From assembly GCA_028751875.1 (NCBI GenBank), contig CM054134.1:42691594-42755593 (forward strand): a stretch of DNA of 64,000 bases. The letters are read 5' to 3'. This DNA is from Rapana venosa (lineage: Eukaryota; Mollusca; Gastropoda; Neogastropoda; Muricidae). The translations under genes were made by a program, and so were the position numbers. Positions within the stretch are counted from its first letter, which is position 1. The number at the start of each line of letters is the position of its first letter. The notes under the pieces were generated by a model. The model did no database searches. It was not told the origin of the DNA and saw only the letters and a list, made by a program, of their open reading frames with translations. Below are positions 1 to 14,088 of the stretch, piece after piece.

Positions 1-1356
1 ATACACTAGAGACCAAGGCACTAGAAGTTGTGCTACCGACTGACCAACGAGAACGGCAAAATCCTTAATTATAATATCTGCATTGCCTAATTAAAGCCAA
101 CAATTTAACACATTCTCTGAATGAAAGCCCAACATTGTATCCACACAACTAATACAGTGATCAAACACATCAATGTTATATTTCATTTTAAAATACTTCA
201 ATTTATGAACTGAAAGAACTAAACAAACCTCACTGTAACACAGACATATTATATTCTCACTCCTTTCTTGGTGTGCTCACACTCAACCAAAACTAAAATT
301 TTTTCAAAAGTGGCCAAAACACACATAAAGACACTGTAGATTTCATCACCATGTAACAGGCTGGGAAGATGACAGAGTCAGGCTTCACCATGAAAGTAGA
401 ACATGATACATAGGATTTGTCTTTGCAAGATGTAGCGCTATACAAATTCCACTTCTTCTTCTTATTATTATTCTGATTTGGTCAATCCAAAAATGTCTCC
501 AACAGAAAAAACCCCACCCACCCCAAATCAACCAAAGTAAAAGAAAAATAATACAAAACCAAAAGAGATACATTGTCAAACAAAAATCAATCCTGAAACC
601 AACAACACAATAAAAACAAAAGAACTTTATGTTTATAAAAAAAAAAGATACTGAATGGAAGATACATCATATTTCAAACTGCAAAACAAACCTAAATTGA
701 GCATTTTTCCTCACAATGTATTCAGGTGTATATAAACATTACATATCAAAAGACACATGCCAAACAATGATACATCATGTGCACACAAAATGCATGTACT
801 GAGAAAAGGAATAAACACTGCCAAATATTGTTACAGATAGGTTACATTCAAAACAAAAATTTAAAATAAAGAAACACACCTTAAGAAAAATTAAATGAAC
901 AAATTTAAAAAGGCAATTAATACAAAAAAAGAGAAAAGTTACAAGATTGGTAAAGAGGAGACAAAGGCAAAGAGCACAGAACTTCAAGTGAGGATGTCTT
1001 TCACATTCAATGTGCCCCCAAAAAACCTGCATGCAAGGATGCCACAAACAAACCTTTGTTAAAGACTCATATCATATTATTTCCTTCAGACAATGAAACA
1101 GCAAAATGAGCTTATGGATTTTACTAAGTGAACCTATTGCTGGCAAGACTGATTCAGCATAAATACTGTGTGCTGGAAGTCTTCAACATTCCCATTATGT
1201 GAGATCAAAAATGTGAGAAACACTAACACACTTGAATCAGATACAGCAGCCTTCCCCTTAGTCAAGAAAGACCTGGAGAATGAAAAACAAGACAATGCAG
1301 CACCAATGGCAATGACATGAACCACCCAGTCACAAGTCAAATCATTTTAGTTAAAC
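1..1356. other. No gene seen; AT-rich, includes one LINE 3' tail
   Basis: Nothing coding is supported. At 416-472 (plus) there is a LINE-type 3' tail: TGCAAGATGTAGCGCTATAC, then AAATTCC and a TTC/ATT-rich run. The same terminus recurs at 12020-12080, 50802-50868 and 62883-62955. Confidence 0.5.
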
Positions 1357-1491
1357 ACAAATCTCTGGACAAGTCTGGAGAACAATGACATACTGCGGAA
1401 AGCTGAGGCTAGTGAGGAGTGGAGGAGATTGGCTGAAAAATCTCCAGCAGAGCCCTAACAGTCAGCAGGACTACATGATAGGTAACAAGTA
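1357..1491 (+). pseudogene. LINE ORF2 C-terminal fragment
   Basis: Translates as NNDILRKAEASEEWRRLAEK and then a stop-interrupted PQSAGLHDR-like end. This resembles the 3' end of the ORF2 at 28078-28140 (TLRKAEQREEWRELVAES). It is a 5'-truncated EN-RT retrotransposon remnant. Confidence 0.55.
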
Positions 1492-1799
1492 ACCATATGA
1501 GATTGGCTGGTTGGATCAAAGCTGAAGACATTTTGAAAAGTAAAGGGGACAGCACATTTTTTCCCACCTTACATTTCAGACAACCGTCTCCTGTGCACCT
1601 CCAATCCCTAACGTTTTGACACAAACTCATCACTGGCACAGAAGTGTATGGAGAAACCAAATATGAAGTCACCTTGAGATCAGAACAACCAAGGCCACTG
1701 AATCAGTGGCAAGTTGTTTTTTTTTTTTAATTGTACAATGGTCAACGACAGAGGATAATGTAATGATGCTGCTATGGAAGTGCATATGCTTTGAGATTA

Positions 1800-2095
1800 C
1801 TTGACAGGGTTGTACTCTACGCTATTATAATATATCCCCGCGTCAACTGGGCCTGAGAGATACAGACACCTGCAGTGTTGGGCCTGTAATTTGAGTAACA
1901 CTCTCAAACTCGCATACGAAAAGAGGGTGAAGCTTGACCATGTGGTCCCACCAGTCTTCCCAATGAGCCCACAGCACACTCACTCTGGGCAAGAGCTGGC
2001 CGCAGTCCAAAAAAATCCCCAACTCTCAACGGGATTCGAACCCGCTACCTTCTATTACCTAACCATTGCACGATGGGAGAGGTCAAAGGATATCC
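1800..2095 (-). mobile_element. tRNA-derived SINE
   Basis: On the minus strand the head has an A-box-like GCAATGGTTAGGTAAT and a B-box GGGTTCGAATCCCGTTGAG about 30 bp later, spaced as in a tRNA. It does not fold as a tRNA gene and is followed by about 230 bp of unrelated body, so it is a SINE with an internal pol III promoter. The body contains GACTGCGGCCAGCTCTTGCC. Confidence 0.6.
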
Positions 2096-5000
2096 TTTAC
2101 AGTAGTGACAAATATCCCCTCCCCTCAACAAGCCAGGAAATAGCGCATTTGAAATTAACTTCCTTCAGCCCCAGACTGTAACAAGTCACACGCACATTAT
2201 ACATACACACATATATATATCTTAAATCAGAGACTTAAAAACCAACAAAAACCAAAAACCTTAAGTTGCTAACACTGCACTTACAAAATACTTCACTAAC
2301 AACATGCAAAACCAAAACTTTGTAAAATCAGATCAGCATATACCTCTTGCAGAAAGTTTTGCAACATAGATAGTTGGCTATACATATTTCAGATTTTGAT
2401 AACAATTCTTTACACAGTAGATTAAAAACACAGTTTGATTTCTGCACTTTTGACTGAAAACATGGTATAAGGTGAATGATATTAACTTTTTTGGGGGGTT
2501 GAAATTTGTTATTTGTTGAAATTTCAGAAACTCTTGCATCACTTCCTGGGAGAATATGTTTAATGTCTGACAACAATTTCTTGGCCAGCTTTTAATATTA
2601 CAATTGGTATGCTAGCTGATATCTACACCCAATCTCCATATACAGCACCTCCCCAAGTACACCCTGAAAGCGCAAGAAGCCGTTTCACAGAAAAAACAAT
2701 GTGCAAAAAAACAATGTGCAAGAGCACATAGAAAATAAACACATCACAATACAAATTGTTGTCTAATCAATCAATGTAGGACTACGAATAATCAGCAAGT
2801 CTATCAGGGCAAATGAAAAAAAGAAAAAACCTCAATGTATTAATCTGTTTTGTTTTCATTCGAGTTCAAAGCTACTGTATTTTCTGGGTTATTTAAGTGC
2901 ACAGCTGTTTAAGCTATACTACCTAAAGGGGAGGAAAAAAAGAACAAATATTCATAACTTTACAAACAGCTGCATTGAGACTACGGGTCACATAAGGAGA
3001 AAAGTGAAACAGGGCCCATTGCCCTGGTAACAGTAGCGCCACTTATCTAGTTTTTGATAACCAAACATTTTGTGGGCACAGTGTCTCATAAAGTCAGAAT
3101 TTCAGTCTTCTTTGAAAGGTTTGATGGCACCTGGTCATGTTGCTTTTATGCCAACAGATTATTTTGTGAGGAAATTGAATGCTTCAAACCCCTTTTAACT
3201 ATGATGGCAGATATCAGTTGTTATCTGAAAGGCTACAATGTTGTTAGACTTGTTAAGCTAAAAACCAAAACAGGCTGTACTGAAAATGGCATCAATCCTT
3301 GATAATGGTCATGGCAAAACATATGGAATTGTAATTTGCAATGTGGTAACTTTTGCAGAACCAATTGCAGTACACAATTACCACCCATGACCAGTTATAG
3401 ACTGATGTCTGCTAAAAATAGACTACAACACTCTAGAGAATTCTACTATTGGCTGCATTTGTTCTGAAAGCTGTGGGGGCCTGATGCGACTTTAAAGGTT
3501 CTGGCAGCAACTTATAACCCCCAAAATACAGTAGTCTTGGCTCCATCTTGTATTTCTTTTCCATTCAGTCTTACCCTTTTAACCCTATTCAACAAAACCC
3601 AAAATTGAAACATGTAAAAACAAATAACAGGAAACAAATTAAATGAAAGGTAATAATAACAGAGTTTTTTTGTTTTTTTTAAACAAATTTTGTTTTAATC
3701 CATTCTTTACAGTAAGAAACCAAAGCTTTTTCACTGAGCATTTTTGTTTGTTTTAAATCTTGTGAACTTTTTCTAAAACAAGAAAAAATACACTGCTTAG
3801 CAAGAAGAAACTTTTGCTTTTTGTGGAAAAGGACCCATTGTAATACAAAATTTAAAGCCCCAAATAGGCAATTACATATCCACATCAATTATAAAACAAA
3901 TATACATACAATAAACAAAAGAATCAAATCCATATAAATTTGTCAAAAACAATTTTTAAAAAGTTGAGGGAAAAATGAAAATAACATCAATCATAAAAAA
4001 TCTAACAAAAATGACGTTTTAAGCCCCTCCCCCCAAAAGAAACACCCCCCCCCCAAAAAAAAACAACAACACCAAACCAACAACAAACCCCTCAAATTAT
4101 ATAAAAAGAAAAAAAAGCTTCAGAAAGACCGGCAAAAAATCTAGTAATGGCAACCAAAACCATCTTCTAAAAGAAATGTTTAAAACAAATTCAACAAACC
4201 AAATTATAAAATCACAATAGCATTGTGTGTATGTGCTGTGTTACTGGATAATAGCTGCAAAGCTTTTCCTCCCTGGTACAAAAAGAAGGGGCAGCCCGAG
4301 ATTCTTACTTGTCTATAAAATAAGGAAACAACCTGCATAATAAAACATTAAGAGCAACACGTATGCTACTCACTGCATAATCCACCCTTCCAATGCCCCA
4401 TGACAGCCGTTGCCATCAGGCTTCCGTATACTGTCAATGCCCCATAGTACAAACAGCCACTGTCACTGTCAAAGGAATTTTCCTTAGTCTTAATCTTCAG
4501 CTCAGTGTTTTTTTCAATACACATTAATTTTGTGCATGAGAAGTAGAGAAGTATTCTATCAGGATCTAGAACTCAAAATGTTGTTGCTGATTTACACCCA
4601 ACCTACCACCCCAGGACCACCATCCCCAAAGCAAACATCTGTCAGTGAGCATACAGTGGCAGTGACAAGGTTAAATAGTTGTCATTGATATGATGCCAGC
4701 CAGTACAGCTGATTACTTATCCTTTATTTCCAGTAAGAAAGCAATAGTTGTACAAAAAACGTTTATTATAAAGTAAAAGAATGCAAAATAACCCCCCAAA
4801 AATCATTTCAAAATTACACCGATTAAAAAAACAACAAAAACCAGTGAATAAAAAAAACCCATGAAAGACCCAGTCTAATATAACTTTTGTTATGGACAGG
4901 CATTAAAACGAAGACACCCACACAGGCAAGACCAATAACCAAAACATTTTTCTCTGATATTTGCATTTCACAAAACACTAATCTAGCCAGTACTGCAGCA

Positions 5001-5100
5001 TATGGTCCAGAATCCTGGACACTATGAAAATTGGAAAGAAACAATAAAACAGCCAAACTGTGGTAGGTGACTTCTCAGAGTTAAATGGCAGACAAGAGAA
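2096..5100. other. No gene seen; AT-rich spacer
   Basis: Long A/T and A/C-rich stretches, with short C-runs near 4020-4060. Short ORFs here (for example 3054-3302 plus and 3679-3888 minus) show no recognisable motifs, codon bias or splice context, and are not called. Confidence 0.4.
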
Positions 5101-5103
5101 CAA

Positions 5104-5320
5104 ATGAAAGCTTTCTTGATGAACTCTCAATGCAAAGACAGACAGACAGCTGAAATGAATAAGCGCAGACTGAGATATGTTGGTCATGCAAACAGAGTTA
5201 CAGCCTGGAGGAATAGAGGCAGACCACCAATACCCTACACTGCTAACATCACTGAGGTCATTGGTCTGGGAGGCCCACAGGAGATCATAGAACTCGGCAG
5301 AGACAGAGAAGGATGATGAA
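5104..5320 (+). pseudogene. LINE ORF2 C-terminal fragment
   Basis: Encodes EMNKRRLRYVGHANRVTAWR then NRGRPPIPYTANITEVIGLG. The RRxRYxGHxxR and GRPP pattern is typical of the C-terminus of EN-RT LINE polyproteins. A related fragment in opposite orientation is at 15545-15665. The piece is 5'-truncated and lies just beyond the 3' UTR of the CCDC14-like gene. Confidence 0.6.
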
Positions 5321-5460
5321 CTCTGGTAAGATTGCGTCCAGCTCCCAGTCAACAGTGGTGATCAATACAAGTAACAGGTTGATACGTTTCACAAGTGCAC
5401 ATCATTTTACGGGCGGATTCTCATTAAGGTTTAATCATAGAAAAATTTTCTGACACAAAT

Positions 5461-5948
5461 TTTATTTCTATCAAACCTCTTTTCAAAAACATATACAGTA
5501 CTTACTTCCAACAAATTTAAGATATGAAATCTCTGAAAACAATACTGGAAGTCTATGTTTAAGATAACTGACCACAACTCTATACCCTTTTTCATTATGT
5601 CTATATCAAGTACACCCAAACTGCACTGGTGGCCCTGAGCTAAACTGCAAAACCAGTACAAAATCAAACTGTTTTGTCTTAACTGGCCACACATCACAAA
5701 GACAGTATTTCACTTTATTACCACATGACCTACAAATTGTAGCTTCCTTTCAGTTTCTTTCAGTCTTCCTTTCAGTTTCCTTCCTTTCAGAAGTTTTCTC
5801 GCTGTTCCCAGTTCAAGTAATACACTTTCATTTGTTGATTTATCTGTCCAACTAACTCTTAGCAGCCTTCTAAAAAAACATCTCAGCAGGGCCAGCAAAG
5901 ACCTGGGTACGGCTGCCAATGCCATTAAGGAAAACAAAGTCTGTGTAC
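5461..5948 (-). other. Probable 3' UTR of the CCDC14-like gene
   Basis: AT-rich sequence downstream of the TAG. AATAAA occurs on the minus strand at 5719-5714 and again at 5466-5461, either of which could direct cleavage. The true end cannot be fixed from sequence. A CTTTCAGT-type short repeat lies at 5750-5790. Confidence 0.4.
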
Positions 5949-6987
5949 CTATGACTGTTTCTTTATCCGCTGAAGATCTTTTTCTGTCTTGTCAATATTG
6001 CTCATCACTCTGACAATTGCTTCAGGAAACTCATTCCCCATGGTGAAGTTTGTCATGCTGGTACCAGTCACTGTAGAGTTTGCATTCTCTTGGATGGTGC
6101 TCACTGAAATGTCCAGCTGAGTTCCCTGGTAATAGTCCCTTTGAGTCACACTGGTAACATCATGGGTTAGACTGGAGTTGAGGCTGGTTATGGATGAACT
6201 CGTTTTCTTAGCTGGCATTTCACAGGCAGCCATGCCAGTCTCTTGATTTCTTTTGCATGGTGAGACTGGAGGCGAGGAAGTGTAAAAACGTGATGTCGCA
6301 AAAGTGGAGATGGCTGGATTTTCACCAGGGCATTTTTTGGAATGCTGACTACTGCTGATATCTTTTCCTAATATAGAGACTTCAGAAATGGAATGTAAGC
6401 TCTGTGTTTCTACCACACTTTCAGTACATAGCTGACTGATGGGTATCTCTGACAATGTTGGTGCGCTCTCCGTTTCCGAAACTTTGTCAGGAAAGGGGCC
6501 CTTCTTTTTCCTTGTAACTGGTCCATCGTCTTTGTCTGGAATTGCCAATGATCCTGCATCAGAGTGGAATGACAGAGACTGGTTTGTCAGTTCATGTTTT
6601 AGAGGCGTTACTCCACCCCAGCCATAAACAGAAATCTTGTACCCGTCATCCCATGAAGCAGGGAATATTTGGTTATGTACTGCAACTGCTGCTGTTGTGA
6701 GGCGAGGCTGTGACTCGGACATCACGTTCCATGATTCCTGTACTGGTGGTTCACTGAAGTTGGTAATGTCTTTTGGAATGAGCTCACTTCGAGCTTGTGG
6801 CTTGCAGACTGCTCCTTTAGTTGCATTAGGTATCTGGGAGAGATCAACTGCTGTTCTATCACTGGAAAGAGTAGCAGGGTTCAAATTTTCATTTCCAGGT
6901 ATGCCTGAAGTGGGTAATCGACTTGAACGTTGATTACCTGATGTGTCCAGACAATGCTGTCTTTGAACCACCGTCTGGTAGCAAGGT
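5949..6987 (-). CDS. CCDC14: CCDC14-like, terminal coding exon 9
   Basis: A 1039-nt exon after acceptor ATGTTTCAG, starting PCYQTVVQRQHCLDTSG in phase 2. It is a long disordered Ser/Thr/Pro-rich tail with a basic KKTSS patch. It ends in EFPEAIVRVMSNIDKTEKDL and QRIKKQS before TAG. The closing amphipathic helix is the patch that resembles the CCDC14 C-terminus. Plus-strand ORFs within it are shadows. Confidence 0.85.
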
Positions 6988-7927
6988 CTGAAACATATTT
7001 AGATCTTTTGTTACCTTCATTTTGACATACAAATTTCCTCTTCACAATAATTCTGCTTAGGACATAGAGGAAAGAATTCAAGCACAGCAGGCACACAAAA
7101 CTTAAAAAGATTATGCCAACTCTATTTCTAAATTTTCTCTACCAAAATCAAATCAATGAGTGAGAGGGAAAGTGGCAAGATGGTTTAGATGTTCACCTGC
7201 CTGACAAGTACACCTTGACGTTCTGGGTTCAATTTTCAGCCTTGCCCTTTCTTCCCAGTTTGACAAAATCAAAGTGAATCTTACAGTGGTTAAAATCGTC
7301 CAATACAAACATGGCGAGTCAGGAGCTCTCAGCTGCAGTTGCTGCACCGTGTCAGCGATCTCCTCCCTTCTCACAAGTGCTATAGAATACCCAAATTTAA
7401 AACTCTGCAATATGAAAACAGTTTTGTTCCAATCTCAATTCTTCTGCTTAGAACTGCATGACAATAACCCCTTCAACGCATACAAAACTCTGTAGCTCAA
7501 CTAGTCCTCAGAAAGAAAAAATGTGAACACATAACTCCTCTTTTGCGATGTCTTCACTGGCTGCCTGTCTCACAAAAAATAAAGTATAAGATTAATACCC
7601 TTTTTTTCAAATGTCTCCACAAATATGCACCCTCTTATCTCTGTAACTGTCTTCACCTGTACACTCCTGTGTTGATTCTAGGATTTCAAAATAAGGGGCC
7701 CAAGGGCCCCCTAAAATGAAAAAAAAGGGGGCATTGCCCCCCCTTCCCCCCCCCAAAAAAGGGGTGAAGTAGTATTTGCTATTTGCTTACAGTACCTTCA
7801 GTACTCTTAGATTCTATTTTTTTCCAAGAGAAACAAAACAAACAGGAAGATAGGTAGACAGAAAGGATGAAATATTTACTTTAAGTGTTGCAGTTAATAT
7901 GCAATTCAGTAAGCACTTGTGACACAG

Positions 7928-7999
<72 letters not shown>

Positions 8000-8380
8000 G
8001 GTGGAGGGGAGAGAGAGGGAGGTGGAGGGGAGAGAGATCAAAGTTAAAAAAGTTAAATTTGTATTTCCACAGAGTTGAGGAGATAGATCTTGATGAGACA
8101 GGTAAAAGCCAATATCAAAGTTTTTTCTGTCACCTAGATGGTTAAAGCCAATGTCAAAGTCTTGCCCCCCCCCCCCCCCCCCCCAATCGCACACATTGAG
8201 AGAGAGAATTGAATTGAATTGAATGAATTTTATTTAAAGGGAGAGAGAAAGAGAGAGAGAGGAGGAGGCCAAATTTGTATTTCCATTTTCAGAGAGATAG
8301 ATCTAGATCAACATAGGTTAAAGCCAATATCAAAGTCTTGTTTCAGTCCCCACCCCCCCCTCCCCCACCCCAAGATCATA

Positions 8381-8475
<95 letters not shown>

Positions 8476-8582
8476 GAGGAGGTCAAATTTGTATTTCAAC
8501 ATTCAGAGAGATCTAGATCTACATTTAGATGATAGATTAAAGCTAATGCCAAAGGCTTGTTTTTCCCCCCAGATCATACATT

Positions 8583-8673
<91 letters not shown>

Positions 8674-11600
8674 AAGAGAGAGAGAGAGAGGGGGGGGGGA
8701 ATTTCCTAACTAATGGAAGTCTTTCTGAAGATTTTTTAATCTTGTACAGCCTCTGGTGTTCTTATGTGATGCTTTAATGCTGTTCTGTAATTAGTGCAAT
8801 CTCTTTTAGTGAATGAAATTGTTCTTTCCATGTTTGAAACACAGCCATGTTCAGATAGATAGCCATGTTCTCAAGCCAAGGCTACTTGTCTCGCCAGCTC
8901 TGAACCTGCTGGGCAGAGGTGTCTGCTATCTCCTCAACGATCTCTGTCCTAATCACCTCACTTGGAAGGCCTCTTGGCAGATGACGTAATCGAAGAGGAC
9001 AACAGAGCAGGAAGCCGGCTGTTTTTGCCCTGGGGGTAACCTATTAAAGTAATGAAGGATGCATGAACAGTTTCTGTGATTGGTCAAAAGTGAGGCGCTT
9101 AGCTAACCAGAAGCATTGTTGGTGCTTAATTTTAGAGATTATGTAAACGGCAGTGGACAAAACATCTTGGACCCCACAGTGACCACAGAACACCTTACAA
9201 TTACAACGGGAACCACGTGCTGGAACTATGTGCAGAGATTGATCTGATCATCACCAACACCTTTTTCCAACACCGAGCCTCCCAAATTTAGACCTGGTAC
9301 AAATGGAACGATCTCAACATCTCGTCTCAAATCGACTTTATACTTGCAAGTTCTAGAACACGTTATGCCATCAAAGACTCAAAAGCCATCCCCAATGCCA
9401 ACCTTGACACTGACCACAGGCCTGTCATTCTAGCCTCCAGTACTCAGAAGAAGAAAATAACAACTGCTAGGAAGAACCAGCCTGAAAAGATCAACCTCCT
9501 CAAACTGGAAGAGAAAGAAGTGCAAGAACAGATTCATAGTGCTGTCAAGGTGAAACTTGACTCCATTGATACAACACCTCTCAACATGGAGCAAGTCTGG
9601 GACACCTTCTCTTGAACACCTTAAGGGAAGTTTGCGGGACAAAGAAATGTGGAGATAAAAACAGGAAAGCTACAGCTTGGTGGAACCAAGAGGTGAAGGA
9701 AGCCATCAAGAAAAAAAAAGCAGCTATATAAAGCTTGGGTCAAGACCAAGACAGAAGAGGACTACGTCAAGTACAAAATTGCAAGACATAGTAAACGTGT
9801 TGTGAAAGCCTCCTGAAATTTGCAAGACCTCCCAAAGAGAATTTTTCAAAAGTGTGAAGATGATGAGAGTAAGAGATGAGCCATTCAATCCAACAACAGT
9901 AGTGAATGATGCAAATGGAGAGGCACTGCACAAAGAAGAGGAAATTCTGAAACGATGGGAAGACTATTTTAAAGATCTTTTAAACCCATCTGGAGTACAA
10001 GCTTCCAGCTCTCAGTTCTCACCACGCTATAAAGACCAGTTAGAGCCCCAAATCCTTGACGCTGAAACAAGAAAAGCAATTAAGACCAGCCCAAAGGGCA
10101 AAGCGGCAGGCGATGACAGCATAACAAGTGAAGCCATCCTTGCATGCGGAGAAACGGGAGTTAAGTGGCTCACCATCATCTTCCAGAAAGCATGGGAAGA
10201 GAGGAAAGTACCAATGGACTGGCAAAATGCAATAGTGGTGCCAATTTGGAAGAAGAAGGGCAGCAAGAGAGACTGCAGCACCTACAGAGGCATTTCACTT
10301 CTCAGCCATAATGTATGCAAAGATTCTGGAACAGCGCACAAGAGCCAAAGCAGAACACCTACTGAGCAATGCCCAGTTTGGCTTTCGGAAAGGAAGAGGG
10401 TGCACAGATGCCATTTTCGCACTCCGACAGCTGTGTGAAAGAGCCATTGAATACAACCAAGACCTGCATACAGTATTTGTTGATCAAGAAAAAGCTTTCG
10501 ACCGAGTCAACAGAGACAAGCTCTGGAAGATCCTGGAGCAGCACGACGTAAAGGGGCAGTTGCTTGATAACATCAGAGCAATCTATGCCAACAGTATGAG
10601 CGCAGTTCGAACAGCCAGTGGAACATCCGACTGGTTCCTGGTTACATCAGGGGTCAGGCAAGGCTGCGTACTCTCTCCCCTTCTCTTCATGATCTACATG
10701 GACCAGACTACAAAGGAAGCCAACCCAGATCTTGAGGCCCTGAATGAACTATTATTTGCTGACGACCAGTCCTTGATGAATCAGAACACAGCAGCTCTTC
10801 AAGAACACACAGACCAACTCAACACAAGCTGCGAGAGGTATGACATGAAGATCAGTATCACCAAAACAGAAGTTATGCCTGTCAGCAGAAATCCAGGAAA
10901 GCTGGACATCAACATCAACGGCACCCAGCTGAAACAGACCAAAGAATTTAAATATCTTGGAAGCCTCTTCACTGGAGATGGAAAATTGGACAGAGAGATA
11001 GAAACAAGATGCCAGAAAGTGAACGCAGTCAGTTACCAACTTCCCCCCTTCTAAAACATTCCAGCATCCCAATGAGCACCAAGGCAAAACTCATCAACGC
11101 CATCTTCGTTCCAACACTCACATACCAGTGTCAGACATGGGCCCTAACAAAAGCCTTAGAGAGAAACGCGCTGCCTAAGAAAAGCTGCCAACAAGACCAG
11201 ACACGACAAGATCAAGAATGAGGTGATCAGAGACATGGTCGGACTAACACCAATTCTCCACCATATCGAACAAAGGATCAGGTGGTTTGATCACCTCACT
11301 AGAATGCCGCCCAACCAACCAGCCCTACGGGCATACACCACCATACACAATGGCTGGAAAGCCAGAGGTAGACCAAGGAGCGATGGAGCGACTCCGTGGC
11401 TGACACCCTGCGAGCCCATAACCTGTCACTACATCAAGCCTCCCGCCTTGCTGCAGACAGACGTCTGTGTCTCCCCGCAACGCCGAAGGGCACCAGCGGC
11501 AGATGAAAGAAAGAAAGAAAGAATAAACGGCAGTTGAGATGGAGCACTGTTTGTTCAAAAACGCGCCGTCCGTAATTTTTTTGCGTCTGTTAGGGCGCAC

Positions 11601-12260
11601 TGCCCACATCGTTTTGTGGCAATTTTGAAAAAAAATGTGGGAATCCTGCAAGGGCGCAACCTAGAATCAACACTGACACTCCATCCCATTCCCTTAGTTC
11701 AGCTGCAGATACGTTTTGCTTTCGAACACCCAGATTTAAACAAACCACTGTTGGCCGTCGCTCTTTATTTCTGGTCCGTCCACATGGAACGACCTCCCTC
11801 TCCCACTTCACCAAAAGCCTTCATTTGATTCTTTCAAATCTAGCCTCACAACGCATTTATTTTCTACTTGGGATCTTCCCCTGTTATCTGTTCCTACTTT
11901 TCAATAGCTACCTTCACTTCCACCCCTCCCACCTAAGTGTGTTGTGTGTATAAATTTGATATCAGTTTATCTTGATATTTGTGGATGGTTGCATGCATGT
12001 GAATGATTTGAATGCAAGCGCTTTGATTTGTTTGCTTTACAAGATTCAGCGCTATGTAAATCCCATACATTATTATTATTAACTCCAAACTGACCCCAAA
12101 AAAGGAGAGAGAGAGAGGGAGGGGGAATGAGAGGGGAGGGGTGGAAAGAGAGAGAGAGAGAACGCGGAAGTTTTTATTCATTACAGGCCTTGGCCCCTAA
12201 TGAAGGGGTGGTGAGTATATAATCAACTTCTAAAACATATTGCACAGAGAGAGAGACAGA

Positions 12261-12349
<89 letters not shown>

Positions 12350-13370
12350 AATGAGTGGGGGGCAAGGGAGATCAGAGCTCATATGAAAAAGGGATGGAAC
12401 ATCTGAAGCATAGGAAAGGTTAATTTTTACCATCTTAAATGGTGTTCAATATTTGAAAAGAATAGACTATTGACTGACTTGATATTTCTCTTATCACACA
12501 ACCTATTATAACAATTTGGTTAATATTATAAAAATGCCTGTGCATGTGTATGAATGTACCAACTGTGTATGAGCGGCTTGTGTGCGAGTGTGTGCGCAAA
12601 CTGGCATACGCATGAGTGCATGAGATTTTACAACGGTGAGTTTATGACTGGCTGGGTGGCATTTGGTTGAGGGTTTTTTGGTCTTGGTATGTGTGAGTGC
12701 TTGTTTAGATACTAATTTGTGGTATTTTTTCTGTGATAAGTTTTATTTTCTGCTTAACTGTTTTTATGTATAGCTTGCAATTCATGTGAATTTCTCTGTT
12801 TGTGAGATAATAAAGTATTTGAATTTGAACTGAATCGAAGCCATCATTGCGTTAGACACTGCATTATTGATCTCTGGCTGGAAAGGTCTGGGCCTGAACC
12901 CCAATTTCAGGCATATACTTGTGGCTTTCTTTAGGCTTTAGCCAGCTACTCTCCACAGGCCAGTGTGCTCTGGGATAACTGCTATTACAGAGGTGTCCGA
13001 CACTGATTTTGAATAATTATGTGAATTTGTAAGTCTTGTTTGAAATGACCAGACCAAATGCAGGTATCTGCACTGTTCAGGCCTGGGTGATCAAGATATA
13101 TCATCAAGGAAGCAAACAGTACATCCCTGCAGTCTCAAACATTACTGCAGTTCAACATTTATTACCAACAATCTCACTTACCACCATGCACACTCAAAAA
13201 AATAATTTAAACAAAAAGGACAAGAAAATCATATCTCACGCAAAAGGAAGAGCACTAATTATCTGTTGTTCATCGAGTGTTAGCCCCCAAATTTATGGAT
13301 TTAAATAACACATCCCTCTCTCCCTGCACATATTTCTAAGCTCCTCAAGTACTTTTTTAGAAGTTCATAA

Positions 13371-13409
<39 letters not shown>

Positions 13410-13675
13410 ATTTTTTCAGCAACAAAACCACAATGCATACATTTCACAGTGTTGATTCTAGGATTTCAAGAAAAAGGGGCCCTTAAAATGAAAAAAAGGG
13501 GGTACTGCCCCCCACCCCCTCATAAAAAAAGGGGACAAATAATATTTGCTTACAGTACCCTCAAGTACTCTTAGTTTCTGCTATTTTTTTCAAGGAAGAG
13601 AAACAAAAACAGGCAGAAAGGATTAAATATTCACCTTAAGTGTTGCAGTTAATCTGCAGTAAATACTGGTGACAC

Positions 13676-13758
<83 letters not shown>

Positions 13759-13872
13759 TGTTTAAAATCAAATTTGTATTTCCACAGAGTTGGGAAGATA
13801 GATCTAGATGAGAAAGAGAGGTAAAAGCCAAGATCTCAAATGTGTTTTTTTCTCTCCACAAGATGGTACAAT

Positions 13873-13935
<63 letters not shown>

Positions 13936-14022
13936 GCAAAATTTATATTTCCAAATTCAGAGAGATAGATCTAGGTCCAGATGTAGATGTTAAGTTAAAG
14001 CCAGTCTCAAAGTCTTGATCCC

Positions 14023-14088
<66 letters not shown>

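Larger units (their letters stand above)
7668..11675 (+). mobile_element. Satellite-bearing TIR element (hAT-like), copy 1, with nested LINE
   Basis: Right terminus CCTAGAATCAACACTG is the reverse complement of CAGTGTTGATTCTAGG, the left end of copy 2; the left terminus here is TGTGTTGATTCTAGG, one mismatch. Flanks are ACACTCC at 7661-7667 and 11676-11682 (7 bp exact, perhaps an original 8). The interior holds G/C-run segments (7690-7760), a composite GA satellite (7932-8699) and a unique right half with no transposase. Removing the LINE at 9155-11523 leaves about 1.64 kb, the size of copy 2. Termini and duplication length suggest a non-autonomous hAT-type element. Confidence 0.7.
7440..12080 (+). 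mobile_element. CR1/L2-like LINE 3' end, interrupted by a nested TIR element
   Basis: Pieces 7440-7667 and 11676-12080 together match the 3' part of the LINE at 55340-55680 (shared landmarks AAAACTCTG.AGCTC, CACTGGCTGCCTGT, CTTCACYTGTACACTCC, GGCCGTCGCTCTTT). The second piece runs on to the family's 3' terminus, GCGCTATGTAAATCCCATAC followed by ATT repeats at 12069-12080. The gap between the pieces is the element at 7668-11675, whose ACACTCC target sequence occurs once in the uninterrupted LINE at 55548-55554. Confidence 0.7.

Noticed and set aside
2020..2090. Possible tRNA gene (good B-box)
   Set aside because: No acceptor stem or full cloverleaf, and it is followed by a SINE body. The same applies to 16270, 27530, 35970 and 42940.
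7885..8584. ORFs rich in Arg-Glu or Leu-Ser repeats here and at other GA arrays (12174, 13649, 14188, 18778, 44360, 46590-47169)
   Set aside because: They are six-frame translations of (GA)n microsatellites, with no unique sequence, start context or splice signals.
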